From Bacteroidia bacterium (GTDB lineage Bacteria > Bacteroidota > Bacteroidia > J057): DNA of 64,000 nucleotides. Under the pieces are notes generated by a model. The model worked only from the letters and a program-made list of their open reading frames with translations, did not search any database and was not told where the DNA came from. Positions 17,121 through 25,930 of the stretch are shown piece after piece. How positions within the stretch are numbered: the stretch's first letter is position 1; each line of letters begins with the position of its first letter. Location of the stretch: contig JAWKNO010000001.1 of the NCBI GenBank assembly GCA_041391665.1, positions 1,860,001-1,924,000 on the forward strand, written 5' to 3'. A program made the position numbers and the translations under genes.

Positions 17121-18650
17121 CTAAGCCATTGATTTTATCATACTTTCTATAAAATCAATTTCCTCTTGTGTCAGTTTATACTTTGCATACAATTGTTTGT
17201 CAATTTCAACTGTCGATTTACTCCAGTCTATATCTGATTTTGCAGTAAAGTTTTGCAAAGGAACAAACTTGTATGTCTTTGAAGTACCGTGTTGACTTAC
17301 TTTTGGTAAACTATGCATAAACCTAGCAAACTTGGTAGAAAAGTATTTCACAAGATTCGTTGAAGTTATTAAATCTAAGTTCAATGTAGCCCCCATCACA
17401 ATGTAAGTTTCAGTACATATAGTTTTAGGTTCACCAACGAAAGCATTTAGATTGTCATCATTTAATTCAGTCCCAATGTTATTAGCATATGGAGCAAAGA
17501 CTTTATAATTGTCTATCCAATTTGCATTTTTAGTAATTTCATCTCTTTCTACAAAACCAATTTTCTTACTCTTGCCATAACACATTATCGGTTTTTTTAA
17601 TCCCTTTTTATCAAGTCTGAATTTTTTCGCATCATTAACAACATTGCCTTCAAGGTCAAATGGCTTTCTTGATGAAATGTGATTTTCAAAAGTTTTAAAA
17701 TCTTTATGAGATTTTACTTTTGATATGATTTCTAATGCAATACTATGGCGTATAAGAATATCAGAGTCAGGTGTTTTCAAACTTCGTATATTCAAAACAG
17801 GTGTTAAATTATTCTTGTAGGTATATAACTTGGTTAAATTTTTAGAATTATCATATGATTTGTCTCTTATGAAATAACAAATACCTCCACGATTATTGGT
17901 GTTTTGAAATAAAATATCTGGTTTCAGAAAATCGTGTAATTCAGAAATGTGCTTGTCGTTAAGCATAATTTCTCTGAATTCATCTAATCCTTTACCACCA
18001 GCATACCAACGTGTCGGCATAATCATAGAAATGTAGCTAGGATTTAATTCTTTTGCTGACTCTACAAAAAGATTGTAAATTGGTTTGGCACTTGCTTGAG
18101 CACCACCGTCACTTTGCTGATATGGCGGATTGCCTACAATTACATTGAATTTCATTTTCTTGTTGTTTATTTTAATGGTTTCTTTTTCAATGAATTTGTT
18201 TTCACTGATTAACTCGTAAGAGGTGTAGTTCGTTTCAATTAGTTTTACATCTAATTCGAGCAAATTGTAAACTTTTCTAGTAAACTCATACGCAATTTTT
18301 GATGTTGGTATTGAGTAGAATTTGTTGGCTACTTCTTTGCCAAACTTTTTATATACGGCATATACAAACTCGCCTTGTTTGGAAGCAATATCTAAAAGCA
18401 TTGTATTCTTGTCAATGGCTTTGGCTGGCAAACCGTTTATGATTTTGTCGGTAACAAATTCGGGGGTTACAATTTCTGAATCTGACAAGCGACTAAATTT
18501 CTTCATTGCATTACTCGCTCTTTCTATTGGAGAAATTGCTGTATCGTTGGCTAATGAATTAATATTGTGAATTTTATAATCTAGTTCACTTAAAATAAAT
18601 GGGTTGATGTGCTTTTGAAACAAATCAAGTATGGTGATTTCAAGACTCAA
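17121..18650 (-). CDS. C-terminal half of split nuclease-helicase-methyltransferase: Eco57I-like N6-adenine methyltransferase and target recognition domain
   Basis: This 509-residue frame begins at a TTG inside the 9-bp target duplication of the IS4-family element. It shows motif X (VTPEFVTDKII), motif I (MLLDIASKQGEF), motif IV NPPY (FNVIVGNPPYQQSDGG) and a TaqI/Eco57I-like C-terminal region (KKPIMCYGKSKKIGF) expected for target recognition. Removing the IS and one copy of the duplication (1199 bp) joins it in frame to the helicase half to give a chain of about 1319 residues. The TTG start is therefore an artefact of the insertion and independent translation is uncertain. Confidence 0.85.
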   Translation of the reverse strand: MSLEITILDLFQKHINPFILSELDYKIHNINSLANDTAISPIERASNAMKKFSRLSDSEIVTPEFVTDKIINGLPAKAIDKNTMLLDIASKQGEFVYAVYKKFGKEVANKFYSIPTSKIAYEFTRKVYNLLELDVKLIETNYTSYELISENKFIEKETIKINNKKMKFNVIVGNPPYQQSDGGAQASAKPIYNLFVESAKELNPSYISMIMPTRWYAGGKGLDEFREIMLNDKHISELHDFLKPDILFQNTNNRGGICYFIRDKSYDNSKNLTKLYTYKNNLTPVLNIRSLKTPDSDILIRHSIALEIISKVKSHKDFKTFENHISSRKPFDLEGNVVNDAKKFRLDKKGLKKPIMCYGKSKKIGFVERDEITKNANWIDNYKVFAPYANNIGTELNDDNLNAFVGEPKTICTETYIVMGATLNLDLITSTNLVKYFSTKFARFMHSLPKVSQHGTSKTYKFVPLQNFTAKSDIDWSKSTVEIDKQLYAKYKLTQEEIDFIESMIKSMA

Positions 18651-18652
18651 AT

Positions 18653-19842
18653 CAGCCTACTAGACAATTTTGAAAAAAGGCGAAAAAAGCAAGAGTATTG
18701 TGTTTACCAAGACAACGATACCTATGCCTTTTTCGCAACTACTCAAATTTAGTAAAATCTACCAAGACTATGGTCTGGGTGCAGCAAAGAATTTTTACCT
18801 GCTCGTATCGCTGATCAGTTTGGGCCAAACGGTCAACCTGTACAAACTCAAGGACCACGTCAGCAGCGTACTGGGCAAGACACACACCGATGTGCAGAGC
18901 CACTACCAGCGGCTGATCCGATTTTTAAAGACTGGGGTAAGTCGGAAGAATTTCTGCACGACATCCTGCGCCACAATCTGGGGCTGCTGCGTCAGGGGGG
19001 CATCAGACGCTGATCCTTGACGGCACGAGTTGGCAGTTTGGCCAGACCGAAATCCACTACCTCGTACTGGCTGTCCAGGTAGGCGGCGTAGCCATCCCCT
19101 GTACTGGAAGCAGCTCGGTAAGATCGGTACCTCTAATCAGGAAGAACGAAAAGAGATGATGGACGAGGCCCTCGGTATCTTCGATCTGCGTGGGATGACC
19201 CTGCTCGCAGACCGGGAATACATCGGCAAAGAATGGTTTAAGTACCTCAGCGACAAGGGCCTACACTTTGTGATCCGGATGAAGCGCGGCGACTACGAGC
19301 AAGATACTAATGCCGTCTGCGGGCGGAGCTATCGGGCCATGTACCGCCGCTGCCAGCAAAAAAGAAAGTCGTCAGCAAACGGATCACCCTCAACCATACT
19401 TCCTATACCCTCGTCATGATGCCCAACCCTAAAGTCGGCGCAGACGAACCCGTCATGGTTTTCCTCACTACCCTTCGTAGTAGCCGATACGCCGCCGCCG
19501 CTTACAAGCTCCGATGGAAGATCGAGTGCATGTTCAAGCACCTCAAGACCAACGGCTATCACCTCGAAGACCTCAACCTCAAAGACGCGGGCAAAACCCG
19601 GCTCATGATGGCCCTCGTAGCCACCGCCTACCTGCTCGCACTCCGAGAAGGATGGCGAAGAAAAAGAAAATACCGCTCAAAAAATACGCCGACGGAACCC
19701 GATGGCCAGCCTGCTCCCTCTTCCGGACGGGTCTCGCCTATCTGATCGAAAAATCCCAGCAACTACAACGATTCCTTACCTATCTTGAATCCATCTCCAA
19801 AACCCCTAAAACCCCTCCTGATTAAAAATGTATAGTAGTATG
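18653..19842 (+). mobile_element. IS4-family insertion sequence, 1190 bp, with 9-bp target duplication
   Basis: The ends CAGCCTACTAGACAATTTT and (reverse strand) CATACTACTATACATTTTT are imperfect inverted repeats. The element is flanked by direct repeats GACTCAAAT at 18644-18652 and 19843-19851. Its base composition is visibly GC-richer than the surrounding cassette. It interrupts the single-chain restriction gene between the helicase and methyltransferase parts. Confidence 0.9.
18670..19745 (+). pseudogene. IS4-family transposase, frameshifted
   Basis: Three overlapping frames together give a DDE transposase of about 380 residues: LILDGTSWQFG (first Asp), LLADREYIGKEWF (second Asp) and AYKLRWKIECMFKHLKTNGY (Y-x2-R-x3-E-x6-K, third acidic residue). 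Shifts occur near 18930, 19090 and 19350, so no complete protein is made. The catalytic residues themselves are retained, suggesting fairly recent decay. It is on the strand opposite to all cassette genes. Confidence 0.88.
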
Positions 19843-22279
19843 GACTCAAATTTGAAGCTATTCGCAAATTATCTGCGTTATCCTTGATGTGGTTAATGAT
19901 TTCTTGTAAAGATTTAACTCTTGAATCTGTCAAAAATGCAAAGAATAAAATCCTTGCATAATACATAGCAAATTGACCTTTGTAATCATTTACTGCTTCA
20001 TCATCTTTTGACTTGGATTTTGTATTTTCTTCATTTTCGTCCTCATCATTATCGGAAGTATCATCTATATCAATTTCGTCTCCTTCGCCTTTTGCTGGTG
20101 GAATTTCTAATCCTTGACGAGAACCAATTTTTCCTTGTCTTTCAATTTCAGATTTGATTGCTTCAATATCCAATAAAGAATAATCAATTGAAATAGTTGT
20201 AGCTTCATCAAATACACTTCTACTACTCGAATATTTGCGAACAGCATCCAAAATATCAGCTGGCTGTATTTGAACAATTTTGTTATTGTTTAACACTACA
20301 ATTGGAGATATTTCAAGTTCTTTTCGGATTCGTTCCTCTAATTTGCTGTTTCCGTTAGATTCAGTATTTACATTGTAAATCTGTGATTTATGTTCCTGCA
20401 TTTGGAACATTCTATTAGGGTTAAAGTCAACCAACAAAGTTTGTGGTTTCATATTGAACTTAACCACATCACCACTTGGCTCTTTGAAAACCTTGATGTA
20501 TTGATTTTGTAAACGAAAAATTGCTTGGTCGTATTCTTGTGGAGAAGATGTGTCCTTTAAGTAAAGCATAGTATCCCATTCGTGTACCGTGCTACCAGTG
20601 AGCATTCTGTTTACTGTCAAAGTGATAGTTTTTACATTCTCACTTTCACACTTTTTTATTTTGGTTTGTACTGATTGTGTGTCTTTGAAGTTTTTTTCAT
20701 TCTCAACCCCAGAGATATTGATGATTACGTAATTACTAAGATGTTTGAACTTGTTATTCTTGATTAATTCCTCCAATGCGTCACAAGATGCTCTGTAAGG
20801 CAAAACACAAACGATATGACGACACATTTTGCCCTCTTTTAATTTATCGTAATCTAGGAAACTTAGTAAATTTTCATCCTCTTCTGAGCCATCAATTACT
20901 TTAAGTAAGTCAATAATTTCTTGTTCATACTTAAATTTTTTGTGGAGTTTATTTTCCTTGTCTAAGGTTATTGATTGTGGTCTGAAAAGTTCTGAAAAAG
21001 CATAGGTTACACCTTTCTTTTTCATTTCTTCCATTTTTTTTCGGGAAGATTCATTTGGATTAAAAGCAAAACGAATCATTTGAGGAAAACCATAATAAGG
21101 GTTGTCCCATTCTTTAACTTCGTCTTTATTAATATTTTCTAAATCCCATTGTGCTTGGTCTTCTGCAATATTTGTGAATTGATAGAATGCAATAATATCA
21201 TCATTTGTGAACTCACTATTCATCAAAATACGATAAGGTGTACCAGAAAGATGTATGCGAATTTTCGCATTAAAAACTTTATTGGCAAATTCTAAATCGT
21301 CTAAAGTATTGTCATTTAGTTTTAGCTCACTTTTTATTTCTTTGGTACTTAAATTTTCCTCTTTTAGGACTTTTCCGTACTCGGTTGCTCTCGCTCCAAA
21401 ATGTGTTTCATCGATTAATAATAAGTCAATTTGATTTTCAAATACTTCTTTGTGTTTGGTTTTTATTTCATCACCTTGCAAGTCTTGTAATGTTAGAAAC
21501 AAAACAATTTTCTCATTTGCCTCTTGTTTCTCGGCAATAATCGTTTCGCTTGTCAGGAGAGAAGTACTATCTAAAAAACAATATCCATCAAATTTAATAT
21601 GGCTTTCAACCGTTTTTTTCCATTCTTCTTTTACATCAGCTTTTGCAGAAACTACAACCACCAATTTTGCATTCATTTCAACTGCACAACACATTGAGGT
21701 AAATGATTTACCAAAACGCATTACCGCATACATCAACAAATTGGTTCTGCCTTTATTTAAAGCTTCTCGAAAATTATCTACCGTTTTTTGTTGATTGGGT
21801 CTTAGTGGATATTCTTCTATTCTTGTGTACGTATGTGTAATTGGAATATGACTTTCGTCAAAGCGATAATATTGATATTTTGATTCGTTGTTTTGATGTC
21901 CGCTTTTTATGTCTTCTATTGCTTCTTGCAGGTCTTCTTCTGTTGCGTTTTCAAAAAACTCATTTGAGTAGTATGGGATTCCTTTTAAAGCGTTAGGCTT
22001 TAATCGACTTCTTTTTAATTCGTTTTCAAGGAAAAAGTGAACTGCATAATCTCTGAAAAAAGTTTCATCATCAACTTTTGCAACATCTTCAAACTTTTTT
22101 TCAAGGTTAGGGAAGTGTTTACGCCACTCATTCAATCTCATTTCAATTGGTCGATAAGTATCACCAACTTTCAAATAATTTGGAATTGTCTCTGTGGTAA
22201 AAGCATAGATTTGAGGTTCAACTCTTCCAATGATAATATCATTGAGCACATCTACATTTATATTGTTTGCTTCTGCCAT
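19763..22279 (-). CDS. N-terminal half of split single-chain restriction enzyme: GIY-YIG-like nuclease plus DEAD/DEAH helicase
   Basis: The genuine part runs to about 19843; the last residues (IRRGFRGFGDGFKIGKESL) come from the IS. Residues 20-60 show PQIYAFTTETIPNYLKVG and RPIEMRLNEWRKHFPNL, a GIY-YIG/T5orf172-like nuclease. Then an SF2 helicase: YPLRPNQQKTVDNF (Q-like), AVMRFGKSFTSM (Walker A), LLLIDETHFGA (DEAH box), LSGTPYRIL (motif III) and QAIFRLQNQ (motif VI). Together with the downstream half it resembles a type ISP/IIG-like enzyme with a GIY-YIG nuclease in place of Mrr. Start 2 bp after the preceding stop. Confidence 0.85.
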   Translation of the reverse strand: MAEANNINVDVLNDIIIGRVEPQIYAFTTETIPNYLKVGDTYRPIEMRLNEWRKHFPNLEKKFEDVAKVDDETFFRDYAVHFFLENELKRSRLKPNALKGIPYYSNEFFENATEEDLQEAIEDIKSGHQNNESKYQYYRFDESHIPITHTYTRIEEYPLRPNQQKTVDNFREALNKGRTNLLMYAVMRFGKSFTSMCCAVEMNAKLVVVVSAKADVKEEWKKTVESHIKFDGYCFLDSTSLLTSETIIAEKQEANEKIVLFLTLQDLQGDEIKTKHKEVFENQIDLLLIDETHFGARATEYGKVLKEENLSTKEIKSELKLNDNTLDDLEFANKVFNAKIRIHLSGTPYRILMNSEFTNDDIIAFYQFTNIAEDQAQWDLENINKDEVKEWDNPYYGFPQMIRFAFNPNESSRKKMEEMKKKGVTYAFSELFRPQSITLDKENKLHKKFKYEQEIIDLLKVIDGSEEDENLLSFLDYDKLKEGKMCRHIVCVLPYRASCDALEELIKNNKFKHLSNYVIINISGVENEKNFKDTQSVQTKIKKCESENVKTITLTVNRMLTGSTVHEWDTMLYLKDTSSPQEYDQAIFRLQNQYIKVFKEPSGDVVKFNMKPQTLLVDFNPNRMFQMQEHKSQIYNVNTESNGNSKLEERIRKELEISPIVVLNNNKIVQIQPADILDAVRKYSSSRSVFDEATTISIDYSLLDIEAIKSEIERQGKIGSRQGLEIPPAKGEGDEIDIDDTSDNDEDENEENTKSKSKDDEAVNDYKGQFAMYYARILFFAFLTDSRVKSLQEIINHIKDNADNLRIASNLSPYYYTFLIRRGFRGFGDGFKIGKESL

Positions 22280-22281
22280 AC

Positions 22282-23286
22282 TTATTTCTTTAACAGGTCA
22301 ATAAACCTAATTACTTTACCTTCTTTACTTGTTTCTTTATCGTTTACCTGCCAATCCATAATGTTGCAATAGATACCATTGTGTAATTTTATGTTTTGTG
22401 ATTCACAACCTTTACATTTTACAATATCAGTTTTTGTTTCAAAAATATCGGCTATTTCTATTGAGTAAGTTTTGCAACTATTGGGAATAACACCTTTCAG
22501 TCCATCCATTTGCCAAATATTCCAAGAAATGATTTCTGCTATATTTTGGATTTCTTCAATTGACGGTTCTGTATCAAATTTTTGATTAAAGTTTTCAATG
22601 AATGTTACAAGTAATGCTTCTCGGGCTAAAAGCAAACTGTCCCCTTGCCATTCAAAACCATAAGTACTTTTGTATGCTATCTCAACAGCTTCTAACCATT
22701 CAGATTTTGAATCCAAATTTTCATTCACAACTCTTAATTTCCTATCTAATAAGCCAATTCTGTCTGTAATCTTGATGGATTTACCAGTTGTCGTGTCATA
22801 TCTGCTAACCAAATAAGGAGCTTCGCCACAAGAAATTTCTAACCGTGTATCTTGAACATAGTCAAGCCACGTTTTATCTGCTGGGAATGATATTTTGTCT
22901 TTAGTGGTTTCCCAAGATTTAGTTTTGTTTTTCAATACAATTTCTTTATTGAAAACGCCTTCTCTTCCAAACCAAGAATTGTCAACAAGGTTGTTTTGTG
23001 CATTACAAATCCAAGATGGCGTGAAAACCTCTGCCATTTCTTTAGAGCGTGATAACTGCAAAACTTTGTCTTTGTGAACTCTAGGCATTATTACATTTCC
23101 TTTTTCACCTGTTATTAAATCAGGTAAAATCTCCGAATCGAACTTGTAGGAATCTCCTAAATGTTCGTAGTTGTCTGTTGCCCAAAATATGTTCTTTTGA
23201 GTTGTTTGGTCACGAAGTAGTATGTCGAGAATGTCAGGATACTTCTCGATTAACTCATTTTCTAATATGTCGATAACTACTTGCAC
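22282..23286 (-). CDS. restriction 'subunit M'-like protein (cassette C6)
   Basis: A 334-residue protein, GTG start overlapping the stop of the XRE gene by 10 bp. It shows SKEMAEVFTPSWICNAQNNL (methylase motif X, F-T-P), RLEISCGEAPYLVSRYD (motif I-like), LLAREALLVTFI, and IAEIISWNIWQMDGLKGVIP, followed by a zinc-finger-like C-K-G-C pair. This matches proteins annotated as restriction endonuclease subunit M in Bacteroidota. No NPPY motif is seen, so methylation by itself is doubtful; a role as partner of the large helicase-methyltransferase is inferred from the 2-bp spacing. Confidence 0.7.
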   Translation of the reverse strand: MQVVIDILENELIEKYPDILDILLRDQTTQKNIFWATDNYEHLGDSYKFDSEILPDLITGEKGNVIMPRVHKDKVLQLSRSKEMAEVFTPSWICNAQNNLVDNSWFGREGVFNKEIVLKNKTKSWETTKDKISFPADKTWLDYVQDTRLEISCGEAPYLVSRYDTTTGKSIKITDRIGLLDRKLRVVNENLDSKSEWLEAVEIAYKSTYGFEWQGDSLLLAREALLVTFIENFNQKFDTEPSIEEIQNIAEIISWNIWQMDGLKGVIPNSCKTYSIEIADIFETKTDIVKCKGCESQNIKLHNGIYCNIMDWQVNDKETSKEGKVIRFIDLLKK

Positions 23287-23486
23287 TTGTAAACCTCTTC
23301 GTTAGTTTTTAAAAGCTCTTTTACATCAATATTTAGAATATTCGCTATTTCATACAGCACTTCAAGTCTTGGTTGTTGTCGATTTTGTACATAACCATTT
23401 ACCATATTGTAGCTTTTGCCTAGCTGTTCGGCTAACCAAGTTTGCTTAATTCCTTTTTCTTCAAGTACTTCTTTAATTCTGTTCAT
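23277..23486 (-). CDS. XRE-family HTH regulator, likely controller of the C6 defence operon
   Basis: A 69-residue protein consisting of one helix-turn-helix (GIKQTWLAEQLGKSYNMVNG, then YVQNRQQPRLEVLYEIANIL), the size and type of controller proteins of restriction-modification systems. It is the first gene of the operon and its stop overlaps the GTG of the next gene. A role as autorepressor or timing control of the restriction operon is inferred. It lies 206 nt from the cassette crossover, enough for an own promoter, unlike in the small cassettes. Confidence 0.8.
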   Translation of the reverse strand: MNRIKEVLEEKGIKQTWLAEQLGKSYNMVNGYVQNRQQPRLEVLYEIANILNIDVKELLKTNEEVYKCK

Positions 23487-23600
23487 TGTTGTCTAAAGAT
23501 GTCAAGTCACAAATTTAGTTTTTATTTTTCAATATCTCGTTTTTCAAGATAAAAAATGTTTGAATAATTGTCTAGTTGTCCTGTCTGTGCGTTGGCAAAA

Positions 23601-23661
23601 AATGGCTCTTTTGGTTTTTTGAGCGTTGGCTTTTGTGTCGGGAAAAACCAAATGTGCCATT
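23601..23661 (-). repeat. TCTT/ATGT hairpin, copy C (5' end of giant cassette C6)
   Basis: Outer stem AATGGC/GCCATT, internal loop TCTT opposite ATGT, inner stem TTGGTTTTT/AAAAACCAA. It lies 31 bp inside cassette C6 from the crossover at 23692, upstream of the XRE gene. Same orientation and internal loop as copies A, B and D, with different but fully paired stems. Confidence 0.75.
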
Positions 23662-23685
23662 TGTGCGGTTGGCTTTTTACACTGA

Positions 23686-23818
23686 GCGATAACGGTTAGT
23701 ATATAAAAAGTAGGCGGTTTCGAAGCACTAAATTTTCGGTTAAGCACCAAGTTTGGCACAAGTCAAAAGCCTTGATTTCAGCACTCTTTCGCCTATTTTT
23801 TATATACATTGTTAGGTT
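23686..23818 (-). repeat. attC6 (3' end of cassette C5)
   Basis: Arms GTATATAAAAAGTAGGCG and CGCCTATTTTTTATATAC pair at 17 of 18 positions around a loop with CGAAGCAC. Bounded by GCGATAACGG and TTGTTAGGTTGC. R'' (ATGCAACCTAAC) is complementary over 11 bp to the first bases of C5 at 24501. Confidence 0.88.
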
Positions 23819-23833
23819 GCATTTTTTCTTTAA

Positions 23834-24127
23834 TCAGGCAAGTAATCCACAACTAATTCCACCTACTATGCCTAACCCCATTATAGGTTTAAATGCTTTT
23901 GTAATTAATGCGTCCGGCAAACTTAAAATTGAACCAACTAGCAAACCTTTTAACCAGCCTGCCATAGGCAAGTCAATATTGAATATTATAAAACCAATGG
24001 AAAAGCGATTAATGAAAGAAGCAATAATTGCCTTTTTCTTGTCTTCAAATTCCATAAAAAACATTGGAATTATTGAAGCAATTCCTAATACCAATCCTGC
24101 TATTAAACCTTTTATGATATTGTCCAT
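23834..24127 (-). CDS. small membrane protein of unknown function (cassette C5)
   Basis: A 97-residue protein with three hydrophobic segments (GLIAGLVLGIASIIPMFF, IGFIIFNI, LGIVGGISCGLLA) and the motif KAIIASFINRFSIGFIIFNI seen in uncharacterised bacterial membrane proteins. It starts one base after the DUF5655 gene, so the pair is cotranslated. No function is proposed. Confidence 0.6.
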   Translation of the reverse strand: MDNIIKGLIAGLVLGIASIIPMFFMEFEDKKKAIIASFINRFSIGFIIFNIDLPMAGWLKGLLVGSILSLPDALITKAFKPIMGLGIVGGISCGLLA

Positions 24128-24128
24128 T

Positions 24129-24473
24129 TTAACTTTTTAATTTATAAGCAGATTCAAGCCAATCAATTATCTGTTTGTCGATTTCATCAGGATTTTTAAT
24201 CCGCACGGTATTTTTAAATCTATTGGCTGATATTTTTTCAGTTTTTTCGATTCGTGGGTTGTCAATTTCAAAATTGGTATGAATGTGAAGTAAAAGGCAA
24301 TCTTTTCTTGTATAGACTCCTGCAAACCCGGATTTAGCGTCTAAATGGATACTTGTCTTTTTTGGTGATTGCACAACAGTCCCAAACTTTTCACATTCTA
24401 AAATCAATCTTTTGTAAATAGCAGAAACAATCGTCTCTTTGTTTTCAAAATGGTCAATGACTTTGTATTCCAT
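24129..24473 (-). CDS. DUF5655-like protein (cassette C5)
   Basis: A 114-residue soluble protein. It contains ECEKFGTVVQSPKKTSIHLD, FAGVYTRKDCLLLHIHT and a basic segment KNTVRIKNPDEIDKQIIDWL, which follow the order of the DUF5655 domain, a small fold sometimes attached to nucleases or found alone. No catalytic role is established. The ATG is 28 nt from the crossover at 24501, a promoterless cassette layout. Confidence 0.65.
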   Translation of the reverse strand: MEYKVIDHFENKETIVSAIYKRLILECEKFGTVVQSPKKTSIHLDAKSGFAGVYTRKDCLLLHIHTNFEIDNPRIEKTEKISANRFKNTVRIKNPDEIDKQIIDWLESAYKLKS

Positions 24474-24492
24474 TATCTTTCGTTTTTTTAAT

Positions 24493-24627
24493 GCAACCTA
24501 ACGTTTTGCAGCTACAAGAAGTTGGCGATTTTCACCACAAATGTTGATGCGGAGAACCAATTTTGATTAACCACAAATGTGTCTGCGGAGCACTGAACCG
24601 CCAATTTCTTGTAGGTGCTGTTAGTGG
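24493..24627 (-). repeat. attC7 (3' end of cassette C4)
   Basis: Arms GCAGCTACAAGAAGTTGGCG and CGCCAATTTCTTGTAGGTGC pair. Compared with attC4 and attC8, CCC/GGG in the stem is replaced on both sides (CAAGAAGTTG / CAATTTCTTG), a compensatory change. Loop motif CGGAGCAC. R'' is GCCACTAAC, complementary to TTAGTGGC at the start of C4 (25937). Confidence 0.88.
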
Positions 24628-24651
24628 CTGGGCTTCTTTGTTTTCGGTTTG

Positions 24652-24858
24652 TCAGCAACATTTCTTGTCTTGTTGAATTGGCGGACATTTTACACTTCCG
24701 TAACTGCAATAAACACAACAGTCGCCTTGCTGTGGTTTTAAAACTGTCTTACACTTTTCACATTCGTAAAAATATTGGCAAGCATCTGTCGGCATTGTTT
24801 CTTCCTTTTTGTGTCCGCAGTTGGGGCAAGTGATTGTTGACTGTAATATGATTTCCAT
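24652..24858 (-). CDS. GDCCVxC-domain small cysteine-rich protein (cassette C4)
   Basis: A 68-residue protein with CPNCGHKKEETMP and CEKCKTVLKPQQGDCCVYCS, then YGSVKCPPIQQDKKCC. The GDCCVxC motif defines a family of small thiol or selenoproteins frequently found beside mercury transport genes; a role as metal carrier or sensor is inferred from that context. No selenocysteine is needed here, all positions are Cys codons. It starts one base after merTP. Confidence 0.75.
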   Translation of the reverse strand: MEIILQSTITCPNCGHKKEETMPTDACQYFYECEKCKTVLKPQQGDCCVYCSYGSVKCPPIQQDKKCC

Positions 24859-24859
24859 T

Positions 24860-25459
24860 TTATTTTTCCTTTTTGTCTGTTACTGAATATCCTGTTCCGT
24901 TGATTGCTTTTTCAATTTCGGCAATGTTCGTTTTTGAGTTGTCAAATTCTACAATTGCGTTTCCGTTTTCGTATGAAGCAGTAGATTTAATTATCCCCGA
25001 AAGTTTATTCACTTCGTGGTTTACGTGTTCTTCACAACTTGCACAAGTCATTCCGCTAATGGAAAACTCAACTGTCTGAACATTTGATTTGTCAACCACA
25101 ATGATTTGTTTTTCTGTCTTGGGATAAAAAATGTGAGCATAAAAAGGAAAGGCAAGCATTACTATTGCAAATGCTGTTACGATACCTAAAAACATTTTGG
25201 ATTGAATGAATTTTGGTTTTTCTTCTGTCTCGCAATTGCAGTCAATTTGTTTTTTGGGTTTCAACTTTTGATACCACGCAAAACCAAGAACTAAAATTGT
25301 CAAACCGATAAAATACGGTCTTGCCGGTTCGAGCCACGAAAAAGTAGAAGCAAGTCCACTTGTTCCTGCAACAAGAGCCAATACTGGTGTGATGCAACAA
25401 AGTGAAGCAGCAATTGCTGTCAAAAGTCCTGCACCGATTAATTTTTTGTCTGTTTTCAT
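24860..25459 (-). CDS. merTP: MerTP: mercuric transport protein fused to a periplasmic HMA domain (cassette C4)
   Basis: A 199-residue inner-membrane protein. The MerT part has ASLCCITPVLALVAGTSGL (the vicinal Cys pair of the first span) and two more spans; after residue 125 an HMA domain follows with SISGMTCASCEEHVNHEV (M-T-C-x-x-C). The fusion matches MerTP proteins of Bacteroidota that import Hg(II). No mercuric reductase (merA) or lyase gene is visible in this cassette, so transport here may feed a reductase elsewhere or serve another metal. ATGA overlap with the ArsR gene. Confidence 0.85.
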   Translation of the reverse strand: MKTDKKLIGAGLLTAIAASLCCITPVLALVAGTSGLASTFSWLEPARPYFIGLTILVLGFAWYQKLKPKKQIDCNCETEEKPKFIQSKMFLGIVTAFAIVMLAFPFYAHIFYPKTEKQIIVVDKSNVQTVEFSISGMTCASCEEHVNHEVNKLSGIIKSTASYENGNAIVEFDNSKTNIAEIEKAINGTGYSVTDKKEK

Positions 25460-25830
25460 ATTGTTTCCAAAATTTTGTTTTCGTGAAGTATTTTGAAAAA
25501 CGGTTTGAGCATTTTTTCATACTCTTTTGTCAATGAATAGAAAATGGTTTGTGCTTGTCTTTCCGTTTCAATAAGTTTTCGGTCTTTGAGTTTTCGCAGA
25601 TGTTGTGAAATTGCCGAAATGGTCATACCAAGAATATCACTCAAGTCGCAAACGCAGAGTTGTTTCTCTTCGTAAAGCAGGAACAGGATTTTTAGTCTAA
25701 CATTGTTGCCCGCCAATTCAAGTCCGCTCGATAAATAGTCAAACGAACCGTTCAGTTCTGAAACACGGTCTTTACATCGGTTAATTTGTTTAACGTCCGC
25801 CTGTTGTCTTATACAAGAAATGTTGTCCAT
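25456..25830 (-). CDS. ArsR/SmtB-family metal-responsive repressor (cassette C4)
   Basis: A winged-helix repressor of about 124 residues with EEKQLCVCDLSDILGMTISA and ISQHLRKLKDRKLIETERQA. The Cys pair in LCVCDL is the ArsR/CadC-type site at the recognition helix, which binds thiophilic metal and releases DNA. The internal ATG (MDNISCIRQQADVKQ) was chosen since the residues before it do not resemble the family. It overlaps merTP by 4 bp and most likely represses this operon in the absence of metal. Confidence 0.85.
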   Translation of the reverse strand: MDNISCIRQQADVKQINRCKDRVSELNGSFDYLSSGLELAGNNVRLKILFLLYEEKQLCVCDLSDILGMTISAISQHLRKLKDRKLIETERQAQTIFYSLTKEYEKMLKPFFKILHENKILETI

Positions 25831-25930
25831 AGTGCAAAGATAGTCAATTTGTTTATTTAAGCAACTGCTAAAATACAAAAGGTCAAAAAGAACCCGATTT
25901 TGTCTGTCGGGTTGTGTCGTCATAGCCTTG

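Noticed and set aside
23544..23759. 71-codon minus-strand frame across attC6 and hairpin C
   Set aside because: It runs through two structured repeats, so its coding appearance comes from the repeats.
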